Shown here piece by piece: positions 35,898-46,022 of a stretch of 64,000 nucleotides of DNA (the stretch's first letter is position 1; each line of letters starts with the position of its first letter). Under the pieces are notes generated by a model. The model made no database searches. It saw only the letters and a program-made list of their open reading frames with translations, and was not told where the DNA came from. The position numbers and the translations under genes were made by a program. The DNA is from Novosphingobium sediminicola (lineage in GTDB: Bacteria; Pseudomonadota; Alphaproteobacteria; Sphingomonadales; Sphingomonadaceae): contig NZ_JACIDX010000008.1 of assembly GCF_014196525.1 (NCBI RefSeq), forward strand, positions 209,204-273,203, written 5' to 3'.

Positions 35898-37246
35898 GAT
35901 GCTCATCCTCTATGCTTGCATGAAGATTACCGTGACCTAAAATTATTATGGCAATTCGTGAGTGCCATTGCACTACTTGCAGCGCACTCTGCAAGCGGCC
36001 CGTAATCCGGCGCTGGAGTACGCTTCGCTTAATTTTGAGTCAACTATGATCTTCTTCCAAAATAGATGAGAATCCTTGATTTTTCAGGAACCTTTTGTAG
36101 TAATCGGGAATTACTTATTGGTTTTTACTTATAGTCCGCAACACTAAAAAGGATTGCACTATTTCCTGCCCGGCCTTGCCCGATCAGGGCAATCGCCGCC
36201 CGCACAACCCAAATCACCACTAAAATCGTATTTTAATAGATACTTGAACGTAAAACCGGCCCTATACTCCGTCCCCGTTCCGCAAGCCCGCCCGGATCGA
36301 CACCCAATCCGCCTGACAGAGCGAATTTTCATCTACACGCTGATTTAAAAAGGGAAAATCAGCATAAAACCGATCCCGCGCCACTTATGCCCTCTTCCAC
36401 AATATGGTGACCATAACTGAATCGTCCCCGCCCCTCGCTTCCACAGAGGCAGCCAGCCCGTCCGGGCGCGCTGGCCGGACGCCGACCCAACAAAATTTGC
36501 AGATGAATCCAGCGTCTCCCGGCCCGATGGGTCGCCTTACAGGCCGCCGACCGCCGGCGCAGGCGCCGGATGGCCAGGTCGGTCGTGTCGCCCAGACAAA
36601 AACATCATCCGTTTTGGATGGAGCGCGACGCCCGGCGGTTTTATCGCAGCACTTTGTTAACCACAGGCTCTATTTTGTCGTTAACTTTTAACCGCCGCCT
36701 TACCGGCTCCACGCGCCATCCGCCGTCCCGCACAGGCCTGCTGCGCCCGCCCTTGATCCCCTGCCTGCCACAGGAAAATGCAACCCGATCTCCGCGCGAC
36801 ACCACGCCCTGCTTCCCCGCGCCAGACTGGCCTATCCCGCGCCCAATTCTGTCGGTGCATGCCCCCTTGTCCCGCTCCGATCCTCTCCGCCACAGAGCCA
36901 GCAAGATGTTACCTTATAAAGAATAAGTCACAGGCCTCGAACTCTCACCACCCCCTTGGGCCGAGGCGTCCACATGCCGCCAGCCCCCACATGATCGCGA
37001 CAACACAGAGTCCATCCCCACCCGATCTCTGCCTCAAAAACCGGTCAACTAACGCCGTGGAAGAACCACCAGAGGACCCTCGGCGACTCCACCGTCCAAG
37101 CCGGAAAATGCCCATCGGGCCACGCGCAACAATTACATCCGCCGCCCAAGCCGCTCGTTAAGAATCCCTAGGCAAGGTCTTAACATTATCTCCAGCCGTT
37201 CTGGACAAGAAGGGGGCCTGTTCAATCGATACAGGGTCGTTCCGAC
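35898..37246. other. 1.35-kb region without a convincing gene
   Basis: About 35920-36400 is AT-rich and should hold the promoter of the leftward short RTX gene. About 36400-37150 is C-rich on the plus strand with short frames (36404, 36570, 36778), Pro/Arg-rich and without homology that I recognise, so I did not call them. A short T-rich window near 36650-36690 stands out. The region may contain decayed genes or an unrecognised RNA. Confidence 0.4.
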
Positions 37247-37471
37247 ATGCGCGCAAAGCTCAATCTGGTGCCTCATCCCCAACGGGCGACTGCCAAGGCC
37301 ATCGCTCTGGCCCCGGCGCGCGATGATCGCTTCAAGCCTTTCCTCGTGCCGCTGGGCGATGATCCGGTGGCCCGGATCAAGCCGTGGCCGCTGCCGGTCC
37401 GCGCGGCCTGCCTGATCCTTGGCGCCTGCGCCTGCTGGGCCATTCCCGTCGGGGCATGGCTGTTGCTCTGA
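37247..37471 (+). CDS. Small hypothetical membrane protein
   Basis: A 74-residue frame with a charged N-terminal half and one C-terminal hydrophobic helix (about 50-74, LPVRAACLILGACACWAIPVGAWLLL-like). Codon use matches neighbouring genes. There is no clear ribosome site and no recognised family. It lies 83 bases before the M48 protease. It may be a genuine small tail-anchored protein. Confidence 0.45.
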   Translation: MRAKLNLVPHPQRATAKAIALAPARDDRFKPFLVPLGDDPVARIKPWPLPVRAACLILGACACWAIPVGAWLLL

Positions 37472-37554
37472 AATCGCCGGGAATCGCGCCGCCCCTGTTG
37501 CGAAAGCGCCTGCCTCTGGGCTAACCCTTAGCCCCTACGGGCAGGGGGCTGTTT

Positions 37555-39042
37555 ATGAAAAGACTGGCATTGGCGGGCCTGATGGCGCTGACGGCGGCGG
37601 CGCCTCCGATCAACCTGCCCGGTCCGCAGGCGATTTCGCCCGATGACCGCGCCACCGGGGCCAAGGCCCATCCCGATATGGTGTCCGAATATGGCGGGGC
37701 CTATGCCGGGCCGCAATCGGCGATGGTGCGCCGGGTGGGGCTGCGCGTGGCGGGCCAGTCGGGGATCAGCAATGTCGAGCGCGACTTCACCTTCACCCTG
37801 CTCAATTCGCCGGTGGAAAACGCTTTCGCGATTCCGGGCGGCTATGTTTACACCACGCGCGCGCTGCTCGCCCTGATGAACAATGAGGACGAGCTGGGCT
37901 TTGTGCTGGGCCACGAGACCGGCCATATCGCCGCCCGCCATTCCGAAAAGCGCCAGCAGGTGGCCCAGCGCTCGACCTTGCTGGGCGCGCTGGGCCAGGC
38001 GGTGCTGGGCGGCGTGCTGGGCGGGGGCGCGATCGGGCAATTGGGCAATCAGATCGGACAGGCCGGGATCAACCGTCTGGTGATGGGCCATGTCATGGCC
38101 TATTCGCGCGGCGAGGAATTCGAGGCCGACGATCTGGGCGGCGTCTATATGCAGAAGGCGGGCTATAATCCGGCCTATGCCTCCACGATGCTGTCCTCGC
38201 TGGCGGCGCAGACCGGGCTGGAATCGCGCCTTGCGGGCAATGCGCGCAACACGCCGGGCTGGGCCATGTCGCATCCCAACCCCGAGGCCCGCGTCACCCG
38301 CGCGCTGGACCGCGCGCGCCAGATGGGCATCGGGGCGCCTCCGGGGTCCAAGGCGAATGAGGCCTTCCTGCTTTCGCTGCGCGGCATGATCTATGATGAC
38401 GATCCGCAGCAGGGCGTGATCGAGGGCCAGACCTTCACCTATCCGCCCGACCGCCTGCGCTTCACGGTGCCGGCCGGCTATGGCATGTCGAACGGATCGG
38501 ACGCGGTCACCATCTCCGCCAAAGGCGGCAATGGACAGGGACAGGCCAGCTTTACCGGCGGGGCGTATAAGGGCGATCTGGGCGCTGTGCTGCGCGCCCG
38601 GTTCAAGGCCATCGCCAAGGACGGGCAGGTGGGCGAGATCAGGGGCGTGCCCGGCACGATCAACGGCATGCAGAGCCTGAGCGCCAGCGTGCGGGGCAAT
38701 ACCGGATCGACCACGATGGATCTGACCGTGGTGGCCGTGGCCGTGGCGGCGGACCGGGCCTATGCCTTTACCGTGATCCAGCCTGCCGGACAGGGGCTTG
38801 GCGATCTGGCCCCGCTGGTCAATGGCTTTACCCGGATCTCGCCCGCGCAGGCCGCCGCGATCCGCCCGCGCATCGTCGATGTGGTGCGCACCGGGCCGGG
38901 CGATACGGTCGCCTCCATGGCCGCGCGCATGGCCTATAATGACAATGCGGCAGAACGTTTTCTGGTCCTCAACGGCCTGCCCGCGGGCACCACGCGGCTG
39001 ACGCCGGGGGCCATGGTCAAGCTGGTGGTGTGGAAGCGCTAG
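37555..39042 (+). CDS. M48 family metalloprotease with LysM-like C-terminus
   Basis: A 495-residue exported protein with a signal peptide of about 16 residues. The zinc motif HETGH (His120-His124) is followed by the third ligand region EEFEADDLGG, as in BepA/LoiP/YfgC-type periplasmic proteases. The C-terminal 50 residues (PGDTVASMAARM...FLVLNGL...PGAMVKLVVW) look like a LysM domain for peptidoglycan binding. Such enzymes help outer-membrane protein quality control. AGGGGG lies seven bases before the ATG. Confidence 0.88.
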   Translation: MKRLALAGLMALTAAAPPINLPGPQAISPDDRATGAKAHPDMVSEYGGAYAGPQSAMVRRVGLRVAGQSGISNVERDFTFTLLNSPVENAFAIPGGYVYTTRALLALMNNEDELGFVLGHETGHIAARHSEKRQQVAQRSTLLGALGQAVLGGVLGGGAIGQLGNQIGQAGINRLVMGHVMAYSRGEEFEADDLGGVYMQKAGYNPAYASTMLSSLAAQTGLESRLAGNARNTPGWAMSHPNPEARVTRALDRARQMGIGAPPGSKANEAFLLSLRGMIYDDDPQQGVIEGQTFTYPPDRLRFTVPAGYGMSNGSDAVTISAKGGNGQGQASFTGGAYKGDLGAVLRARFKAIAKDGQVGEIRGVPGTINGMQSLSASVRGNTGSTTMDLTVVAVAVAADRAYAFTVIQPAGQGLGDLAPLVNGFTRISPAQAAAIRPRIVDVVRTGPGDTVASMAARMAYNDNAAERFLVLNGLPAGTTRLTPGAMVKLVVWKR

Positions 39043-39132
39043 GATTTTAGAGTCCGTTTTCAGCATATTGCCGCTGGACCTCACCTTGCGCGGGTCCTAG
39101 CCTGCCCCGGTAATATCGAACGGGGACTGGTT

Positions 39133-42100
39133 TTGCGGGCTAATTGGCTGATCTCGACGGCTTTGGTGATGATCCCGGCGGGCATAAGCGCGGCGGAGCC
39201 TGCGCGGCGCCCGCTGATCGCCCCGCCCGAGGAATGGGTGATCGATGCGCCCATCCCCCCCGCCCCGCCCGTGGCCGAGGGCGCGGCCACGGTCAGCCTG
39301 CTCAACGACACCCAGATCCGCCTGTCCGACAAGGGCGATACGGTGTTCAGCGCCGATATCTACAAGATCGCCACCGCGCAGGGGCTCGATGAAGCCTCCT
39401 TGCAACTGACATGGGACCCCTCGCTCGAAGTGCTGACCATCCACCGCTATCGCCTGTGGCGCGATGGGCGGATGATCGACCTGCTGGGCGATGGCCCCGA
39501 CCGGGGCAAGGGCATCACCGTGATGCAGCGCGAAAAGAACATGGAAAGCGCCGCGCTGGACGGCGAACTGACCGCATCGATGCAGCCTGACGGGGTGCGC
39601 GTGGGCGATATCGTCGATCTGGCCTATACGATCACGCGCCATGACCCGGCCACCGGAGGGCGTTCGCAATTGATGGTGGGGCCGCCCAACGGGGTGCCGA
39701 TCGGACGGCTGCGGCTGCGCGCGATCTGGCCCGCGACGCGCGCCACGCAATGGCGCGCATGGCCCGGCGCGGTCCAGCCCGTGCTGACGGAAAAGGGCGG
39801 GATGAAGGAACTGGTGGCCGACATGGCCAATGTCACCACCGCCCGCCCGCCATCCAAGGCGCCCTCGCGGTTTCGCGCGGTCAATCTTGTCGAACTGACC
39901 GATTTTGCCGACTGGCAGACGGTGTCGCGCACCTATGCCGACCTGTTCGACAAGGCCGCGGCCCTTTCACCCACCAGCCCGGTGCGGGCCGAAGCCGCCA
40001 AAATCGCCGCCACCACCAGCGACCCGCGCAAAAGGGCCGAAATGGCTCTGCAACTGGTCGAGCAGCAGGTGCGCTATCTGTTCATCGGCATTGACGATGG
40101 CGGCTTCGTGCCCGCGCCCGTCGATCTGACATGGCAGCGCCGCTTTGGTGATTGCAAGGGCAAGACCGCGCTGCTGCTTGCGCTGCTGCGCGAATTGGGC
40201 GTGTCGGCCCGGCCCGTGCTGGTCAACACCGACGCCGGCGATTTCACCGCCAACCGCCTGCCCACCATGGCCGCGTTTGACCATGTCATTGCCGAGGCGG
40301 TGATTGACGGGCGCTCCTATTGGCTGGACGGCACGCGGATCGGCGACACGCGGCTGGATCGGTTGCGCACGCCCGATTATGTCGTGGGCCTGCCCGCCAC
40401 GGCGCAAGGCTCGGGTTTTGTGCCGATGGTGCCCGAAGCCTTGACCGAACCGACGCAGATCACCAGCCTCGATCTGGACGCCGGCGCGGGGATCGAGGCG
40501 CCCGCCCCGGCCAAGGCCGAAATCCGCTATCGCGGGGAAACCGCCCATGCGATGCGCGAGCGGTATAATGGCCTGTCGGCGGGCGATCTGGACCGTGCGC
40601 TGAAGAAATTGTGGCGCGACACCTATGATTTCATCACGCCCGTGCAGGTGAGCGCGCGCGAAGAGGCGGACAAGGGCGAATTCGTCGTCTCGCTCAAAGG
40701 CACGGCCAAGATGGACTGGTATGTCGAGGGCGCCTCGCGCTGGTATGAGCTGGACCACGCGCGGGTCGGGTGGAAATTCACGACCACGCGTGAGGGAGAG
40801 ATCCAGACCGACGCGCCCTATGCCGTCGATCACCCCGAATGGTGGGCCAACCGCGAGGTGATCCACCTGCCGCAGGGGGGCAAGGGCTTCACGCTTCAGG
40901 CGACATCGGACGATACGCAGGTGGGCGGCATCTACGCCTTCCACCGCAAGGTCAGCCTGGATGGCGATACGGTACAGATGGAGAATGACACCCGCTCGCT
41001 CAAGCGCGAATTGCCCGCCGCCGAGGCGGAAAGCGCGCGCGATCAGTTGCAGAAGCTGGCCAATACCGGCGCCTTCATCCGCGTGCCCACCGATTATTTC
41101 CCCACCGACGCCGATCTGGCGGCGCTGAAAGACAATAAGCCCGCGCTGGCCAAGGCGCATATGATGCGCGGGGCGGTAATGTCGGATCGAGACAAGCATG
41201 CACTCTCGATTGCCGAGGAGCGCGCAGCGCTGGCGCTCGATCCCAAACTGACCCCGGCGCGGGCGATATTGGCGCTCAATCTGGCCATGACCGGTGAAGC
41301 GACGGCCGATGCCGAGGCGCAGACCGCAATCCGCGAGGATGACAAGCAATGGCTGGCGTGGAGCGCGCGGTCCTTTGTCGCGGCCCGGGCCGGACATCAG
41401 GCCGAGGCGATCACCTATGCGGACAAGGCGCTGGAGCTGAACCCGCGCGATTTACGCAGCATGATGGTGCGCGCCGGTTCGCGGATCGATGCGGGCCAAT
41501 ATGGCGCCGCGCTGGCCGATCTGGACAAGGCGCTCTCCATCCTTCCCAAATTGCCGGTCGGGACGCTGCGGGCGATCGCGCTGGCCGGTCTGGGGCGTCA
41601 GGGCGAGGCGATGGAACAGCTCAACCAGACGCTGGAAACCACGCCGGGCGATGGACGGGCGCGTTTGCTGCGCGCCAATCTGCGCCGACAGATGGATGAC
41701 CGCGAGGGGGCGCTGGAGGATCTGTCATGGCTGATCGAGCATGGGCCGGACGTGCTGCATTATCTTTCCCGCGCCAGCGTCTGGGGGCCGCAGGACAAGG
41801 CCAAGCGCGATGCAGATCTGGCCTCCGCGCTTAAGCTGGAGCCGCGCAACACCAAGGCGCTGCTCGCGCGGGCGGCCTATGCGATCGAGGATCACCAGTT
41901 CGAGGCGGCCGAGCGCGATCTGGGCGCCGCCGACAAGATCAGCCCCGGATCGAGCGATGTCGCCAATCTGCGCATGGAATGGCTGGGGCGGCAGAACCGG
42001 GTGGAAGAAGCGCTGAAAATCGCCGACGGGCTGATCGCAGCCCATGCCGACAGTGCGACGGCCTATAACAGCCGCTGCTGGCTGCGCGCCACGCATGGGG

Positions 42101-42411
42101 TGGGGCTGGATGCGGCGCTGGAGGATTGCAACACCGCGCTGCGCCTGTCACCCAATGCGCCGGCCTATCTCGACAGCCGCGCCTTTGTGAAATTCCGGCA
42201 AGGCGACATGAAGGGGGCGATCGGCGATTATGACGCCGCGCTGCGCCGGGCGCCCACGCTGGTCAGCTCGCTCTATGGCCGGGGGCTGGCCTATGCGCGG
42301 CTGGGGGATCGCAACCGGGCGCTGGCCGACATTGCCCGTGCGCGCAGCATTCACCCCGATGTGGACGCGCTGTTCAACGGTTATGGCACGCCCGCACCCA
42401 AGGACTTTTGA
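39133..42411 (+). CDS. DUF3857/transglutaminase-like and TPR repeat protein (TTG start)
   Basis: A 1092-residue exported protein. A signal peptide (about 1-21, MRANWLISTALVMIPAGISA) requires the TTG at 39133, preceded by a GGGGA ribosome site. A DUF3857 domain (about 60-230) comes first. The transglutaminase-like core with Cys in FGDCKGKTALLLALLRELG (near 341) and a downstream His/Asp region follows. TPR-like helices run from about residue 680 to the end. It probably works in the periplasm on envelope proteins or glycans; the precise role of such fusions is not established. It stands alone between the M48 protease and pckA. Confidence 0.82.
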   Translation: MRANWLISTALVMIPAGISAAEPARRPLIAPPEEWVIDAPIPPAPPVAEGAATVSLLNDTQIRLSDKGDTVFSADIYKIATAQGLDEASLQLTWDPSLEVLTIHRYRLWRDGRMIDLLGDGPDRGKGITVMQREKNMESAALDGELTASMQPDGVRVGDIVDLAYTITRHDPATGGRSQLMVGPPNGVPIGRLRLRAIWPATRATQWRAWPGAVQPVLTEKGGMKELVADMANVTTARPPSKAPSRFRAVNLVELTDFADWQTVSRTYADLFDKAAALSPTSPVRAEAAKIAATTSDPRKRAEMALQLVEQQVRYLFIGIDDGGFVPAPVDLTWQRRFGDCKGKTALLLALLRELGVSARPVLVNTDAGDFTANRLPTMAAFDHVIAEAVIDGRSYWLDGTRIGDTRLDRLRTPDYVVGLPATAQGSGFVPMVPEALTEPTQITSLDLDAGAGIEAPAPAKAEIRYRGETAHAMRERYNGLSAGDLDRALKKLWRDTYDFITPVQVSAREEADKGEFVVSLKGTAKMDWYVEGASRWYELDHARVGWKFTTTREGEIQTDAPYAVDHPEWWANREVIHLPQGGKGFTLQATSDDTQVGGIYAFHRKVSLDGDTVQMENDTRSLKRELPAAEAESARDQLQKLANTGAFIRVPTDYFPTDADLAALKDNKPALAKAHMMRGAVMSDRDKHALSIAEERAALALDPKLTPARAILALNLAMTGEATADAEAQTAIREDDKQWLAWSARSFVAARAGHQAEAITYADKALELNPRDLRSMMVRAGSRIDAGQYGAALADLDKALSILPKLPVGTLRAIALAGLGRQGEAMEQLNQTLETTPGDGRARLLRANLRRQMDDREGALEDLSWLIEHGPDVLHYLSRASVWGPQDKAKRDADLASALKLEPRNTKALLARAAYAIEDHQFEAAERDLGAADKISPGSSDVANLRMEWLGRQNRVEEALKIADGLIAAHADSATAYNSRCWLRATHGVGLDAALEDCNTALRLSPNAPAYLDSRAFVKFRQGDMKGAIGDYDAALRRAPTLVSSLYGRGLAYARLGDRNRALADIARARSIHPDVDALFNGYGTPAPKDF

Positions 42412-42733
42412 CAGGCGGCGCCTTTCCGGTTTGGCCGAATCACTGATTTGGTCAAACCGCCGCCATCCCATGTAAAAATGGCGTTATGTCAGACATAAAG
42501 GCTGCCATGCCGCCGTCGAGGGGCGGTTATTGTCTGGGTTATGCGCATGCTGCAATGCACACAAATCCAATCGGATCAAAAATATTCGGCCATTTGCCGT
42601 TTCCTACGCCCCAGTCGCCTATTTCCTGCCCAAGAGGCCTCGACGGGGAGCGCTTGTGCTGATAGCGCATAGGTATGTTATGCAGCCAATGCATTCGAAT
42701 TTACACTTGCATTTGGCACAGGTGAGGAACGCG
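42412..42733 (+). promoter_or_regulatory. Leader and promoter region of pckA
   Basis: About 320 bases before pckA. An in-frame extension upstream of 42734 reads Cys/His-rich nonsense and is rejected. AT-richer stretches (42480-42500 and 42575-42600) are possible promoter parts. A GAGG site (42724-42727) lies six bases before the ATG. No specific regulator site was recognised. Confidence 0.45.
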
Positions 42734-44563
42734 ATGACCCAAGACACCCTTTCCCCCGATTCGGTTCTGACCGCCCCGACCCGCAACCAGCGCCTGATCG
42801 ACTGGGTTGAGGAGGTCGCCGCGCTGACCCGTCCGAAGGATATCGTATGGTGTGACGGCTCGCAGGAGGAATGGGATCGCCTGACCTCGCAACTGGTCGA
42901 TGCCGGCACGCTGGTGCGTCTGGCACAGGACAAACGCCCCAACAGCTTCTACACCCGTTCCGACCCGCGCGACGTGGCGCGCGTGGAAAGCCGCACCTTC
43001 ATCTGCTCGCAAACGCCCGAAGGCGCAGGCCCGACCAACAACTGGCGCGACCCGGCCGAAACCCGCGAAACGTTGAACGGCCTGTTTGCCGGGGCCATGG
43101 AAGGGCGCACGATGTATGTCGTGCCCTTCTGCATGGGCCCGCTGGGTTCGGAAAGCAGCGTGGTGGGCGTCGAGCTGACCGACAGCGCCTATGTCGTGCT
43201 CTCGATGCGGATCATGGCGCGCATGGGCCAGCCTGCTCTCGACATGCTGGGTCGCGACGGCTTCTTCGTCCCCTGCATCCACACCGTCGGCATGCCGCTG
43301 ACCGAAGGCGTCAAGGACGTGGTCTGGCCCTGCAATGATGACAAGTGGATCGTCCACTATCCCGAAACGCGCGAAATCTGGTCCTATGGTTCGGGCTATG
43401 GCGGCAATGCGCTGCTGGGCAAGAAGTGCCTGGCGCTGCGCATCGCCAGCGTGATGGCGCGCGATGACGGCTGGCTGGCCGAACACATGCTGATCCTGAA
43501 GGTCACCCCGCCCGAGGGCGAGGCGCATTATGTCGCCGCCGCCTTCCCCTCGGCCTGTGGCAAGACCAATATGGCGATGCTGGAATCCACCCTGCCCGGC
43601 TGGAAGGTGGAAACCATCGGCGACGACATTGCATGGATGCGCCCCGGCAAGGATGGCCGCCTTTATGCGATCAACCCGGAAGCGGGCTTCTTCGGCGTAG
43701 CGCCGGGCACGGGCGTGGAGACCAACAAGAACGCGGTCGAAACACTGTATGCCAACGCCATCTACACCAACACGGCGCTGACCGCCGATGGCGATGTGTG
43801 GTGGGAAGGCCTGACCAAGGACGTGCCCGAGGGCATGACCGACTGGCAGGGCCAGCCCTATGATCCGGCCAGCGGCAAGCCTGCGGCCCACCCCAACGCG
43901 CGCTTCGCGGTGCCCGCCGCGCAATGCCCCTCGATCGCGGCGGAATGGGAAGATCCGGCGGGCGTGCCGATCTCGGCCTTCCTGTTCGGCGGCCGCCGCG
44001 CCACTTCGGTGCCGCTCGTCACCGAAGCGTTCGACTGGAACCATGGCGTTTACCTTGCAGCCAACCTTGCCTCGGAAGGCACGGCGGCGGCGGAAAACAA
44101 GATCGGCGCGCTGCGCCGCGATCCCTTCGCCATGCTGCCCTTCTGCGGCTATGCAATGGGCGACTACTTCAAGCACTGGGTCGATATGGCCGGCAAGGTT
44201 GCCCATGGCGGCGCCAACCTGCCCAAGATCTATCTGGTCAACTGGTTCCGCAAGAGCGGCGGCAAGTTCCTGTGGCCCGGCTATGGCGACAACATCCGCG
44301 TGGTGAAGTGGGTGATCGAGCGCGCACAAGGCAAGGCGCAGGCTACCGAAAGCGTCATCGGCCGCCACCCGGTCGAAGGCGGGATCGACCTGTCGGGCCT
44401 GAACATCACGCCTGAGCAGTATGCTGAGCTGATGACCGTGAGCGTCGATGGCTGGCGCGAGGAAGCTGAAGGCAATGGTCGCGATCTGGCCGCGCTGGGC
44501 GCCCTGCCCGAGGCAATCCTTGAACAGCAGGCCGCGCTGGAGGCCCGTCTGGCCAAGGCCTGA
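42734..44563 (+). CDS. pckG: Phosphoenolpyruvate carboxykinase (GTP)
   Basis: A 609-residue GTP-type enzyme that converts oxaloacetate to PEP in gluconeogenesis. Its P-loop is [10 protein letters not shown] (about 273-282), with [10 protein letters not shown] (metal site), [12 protein letters not shown] and [18 protein letters not shown]. The GTP type has the normal length of about 600 residues, unlike the 530-residue ATP type. The start [10 protein letters not shown] has GAGG six bases upstream. A strong terminator follows 26 bases after the stop. Confidence 0.95.
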   Translation: MTQDTLSPDSVLTAPTRNQRLIDWVEEVAALTRPKDIVWCDGSQEEWDRLTSQLVDAGTLVRLAQDKRPNSFYTRSDPRDVARVESRTFICSQTPEGAGPTNNWRDPAETRETLNGLFAGAMEGRTMYVVPFCMGPLGSESSVVGVELTDSAYVVLSMRIMARMGQPALDMLGRDGFFVPCIHTVGMPLTEGVKDVVWPCNDDKWIVHYPETREIWSYGSGYGGNALLGKKCLALRIASVMARDDGWLAEHMLILKVTPPEGEAHYVAAAFPSACGKTNMAMLESTLPGWKVETIGDDIAWMRPGKDGRLYAINPEAGFFGVAPGTGVETNKNAVETLYANAIYTNTALTADGDVWWEGLTKDVPEGMTDWQGQPYDPASGKPAAHPNARFAVPAAQCPSIAAEWEDPAGVPISAFLFGGRRATSVPLVTEAFDWNHGVYLAANLASEGTAAAENKIGALRRDPFAMLPFCGYAMGDYFKHWVDMAGKVAHGGANLPKIYLVNWFRKSGGKFLWPGYGDNIRVVKWVIERAQGKAQATESVIGRHPVEGGIDLSGLNITPEQYAELMTVSVDGWREEAEGNGRDLAALGALPEAILEQQAALEARLAKA

Positions 44564-44588
44564 ATTTCGGCCATCCGGTAAAAACGAG

Positions 44589-44616
44589 ACCCCCGGTGCG
44601 ATGCGCCGGGGGTTTT
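44589..44616 (+). terminator. Rho-independent terminator after pckG
   Basis: ACCCCCGG (44589-44596) pairs with CCGGGGGT (44606-44613) across a nine-base loop and runs into TTTTGC. It can also serve the convergent DoxX-like gene, whose stop lies 26 bases further right. Confidence 0.9.
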
Positions 44617-44641
44617 GCTTTGAGCGCGAGCGGTAAGACTT

Positions 44642-45052
44642 TTACCCCTTGCGCCCAATCGCCCCACCGGCCCACAGCGCCGCCCAGATCAGCACCGGTT
44701 GCGCCACCATGCGCGGGCCATGATAGGCCCAGCCAAGACCATGATCGGGACGCGCCAGATCCATCATCATATGGTGGATATTCGCAGGCCACACGCAAAG
44801 CGCATAGGCGGCCAGCCCCCAGCCCGCCGCCATGCGCAACCTTGGCCACCAACCCTGCATCAAGCCCGCCGCCCCCGCGATTTCAGCAAGGCCGGTCAGC
44901 GCAATCACGGATGCGGGATGCGGCACCCAGTCGGGCGTGATCCGAATAAAGGGCGCAGGCATCATCAGATGCAGCACCCCCGCCGCCAGATAAAGCATCG
45001 CCAGCAGCGTTCGAACGATCCGCCTTGCAATCACCATCGACAGCCATCCCAT
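44642..45052 (-). CDS. DoxX-like small membrane protein
   Basis: A protein of about 136 residues with four hydrophobic helices and the pattern of the DoxX family: GVLHLMMPAPF near the start, TGLAEIAGAAGLM in the second helix and a later NIHHMMMDLA. DoxX-like proteins are linked to redox or membrane functions that are poorly defined. Starts at 45052 (MGWLSM) or 45037 are both possible. It is the last intact chromosomal gene before the insertion-sequence region. Confidence 0.72.
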   Translation of the reverse strand: MGWLSMVIARRIVRTLLAMLYLAAGVLHLMMPAPFIRITPDWVPHPASVIALTGLAEIAGAAGLMQGWWPRLRMAAGWGLAAYALCVWPANIHHMMMDLARPDHGLGWAYHGPRMVAQPVLIWAALWAGGAIGRKG

Positions 45053-45284
45053 CCCGATCGCCAAAGTGATGCCTTGCTTAGCAGTCGCCCGGATGGCCGT
45101 CACCTTGACGAAGCACGGCGCGACATGGCGCAAATGGGTGGTTTGGAAACATGGAGCGGGTGAAGGGAATCGCATAGGCTAATTTCTCAACATATCTACA
45201 ATATCTTAAATTGACCACTGCCCAACAAAGGCCACCATTTGTGCCCCACAAAATCGTTGTGTTCGAGGGTTCGATTCCAGGTGC

Positions 45285-45370
45285 TTAAATAGCTCCACGA
45301 ATGTCCGTCAGCTTCCGCTCCCACGCCAGAGCATGGCTAACAATCAGGTCGAGATCTGCTGAGTTGCACT
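45285..45370 (-). pseudogene. 3' remnant of a UDP-glucose 4-epimerase (galE-like) gene
   Basis: Leftward, 27 codons and a TAA encode SADLDLIVSHALAWERKL, which resembles the C-terminal tail of GalE-type epimerases. The IS66 insertion at 45371 cuts the frame. Across the element, after the target duplication, the frame continues at 48509-48528 (FRANFQ) and then stops where a group II intron-like sequence begins. So only the tail of an epimerase gene remains. It could be another NAD-dependent sugar epimerase; the short length limits certainty. Confidence 0.5.
45363..45370. repeat. 8-bp target duplication, left side of IS66 copy A
   Basis: GTTGCACT at 45363-45370 is repeated at 48502-48509, directly outside the two ends of the element. 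Eight bases is the normal duplication for IS66. Confidence 0.95.
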
Positions 45371-45407
45371 GTTAGCGATGCGAGCGCGGCACCTTGACGC
45401 GGCGTAA

Positions 45408-46022
45408 CTATGCGGTTGCGGAATGGTGGCTTGGATATCGTATTGGGTCGTGGATTTCCTTGATGGCGGGCACGACGACGGAGATGTCGAGGTAAGCTTC
45501 GCTTTCCAGGAAGTGCTCAGTTTCAGGTCCTGACCTTGGCTTGCCCAGGACGGGAAGTCCTTTTTTGTCGACGCAATAGATGAGGATCGGGAGCAAAAGC
45601 CCATGGTGAATGTTGCTTCGATTGAGGAGTGGCTTCCAGTCCTTCATGTTGAGGTTCATCGCGGCGTAGAAGCCCTGGCACCATGGGCGCGGATCAATCC
45701 GGCCATCAGCCTTGACGGCAAATTTGGGAGCGTATTCGTGAGGCCTGTTGAAGAAGGTCTCGTTGATACGGTTATGGACCACTGCCACCGAGGCGAACAC
45801 GGCGAGCTCGAGTTCCGTACCGTTGGTCAGCACATCGAATGGCAGCCCCACAGCCGGACAGATCCAGTACTGCGGATCCGGGAACGGCGGGCCGGTCAAC
45901 GCCGCCGTCGCAAATCCGTCGAGCGCGGACATCGTGCGCACCAGCGGTCGCCGATTGACCTTGACCGCCAGCCAGGCTTCCAATTCCTCGTCGGGCAGGG
46001 CGAGTTTATCAAAACCGCTCAT
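45408..46022 (-). CDS. UPF0149/YecA-like passenger protein of IS66 copy A
   Basis: A 204-residue protein with the UPF0149 hallmark LDGFATAALTGPPFPDPQYWI near the start. It begins with ATG overlapping the tnpC stop by four bases (ATGA), so it is translated as the fourth gene of the element. Its role in IS66 transposition is not known to me. The ORF has a longer in-frame extension that would overlap tnpC; the start at 46022 is preferred. Copy B carries the same gene with one or two changes, so it is conserved within the element and not random cargo. Confidence 0.8.
   Translation of the reverse strand: MSGFDKLALPDEELEAWLAVKVNRRPLVRTMSALDGFATAALTGPPFPDPQYWICPAVGLPFDVLTNGTELELAVFASVAVVHNRINETFFNRPHEYAPKFAVKADGRIDPRPWCQGFYAAMNLNMKDWKPLLNRSNIHHGLLLPILIYCVDKKGLPVLGKPRSGPETEHFLESEAYLDISVVVPAIKEIHDPIRYPSHHSATA

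Noticed and set aside
36404..37161. Overlapping frames of 95-127 codons in the gene-poor region
   Set aside because: No recognisable family, unusual Pro/Thr/Arg-rich composition and no ribosome sites. They may be decayed genes but cannot be supported.
45255..45285. tRNA-like T-arm sequence (GGGTTCGATTCCAGG)
   Set aside because: The flanking bases do not pair as a T-stem and no D-arm, anticodon arm or acceptor stem is present.
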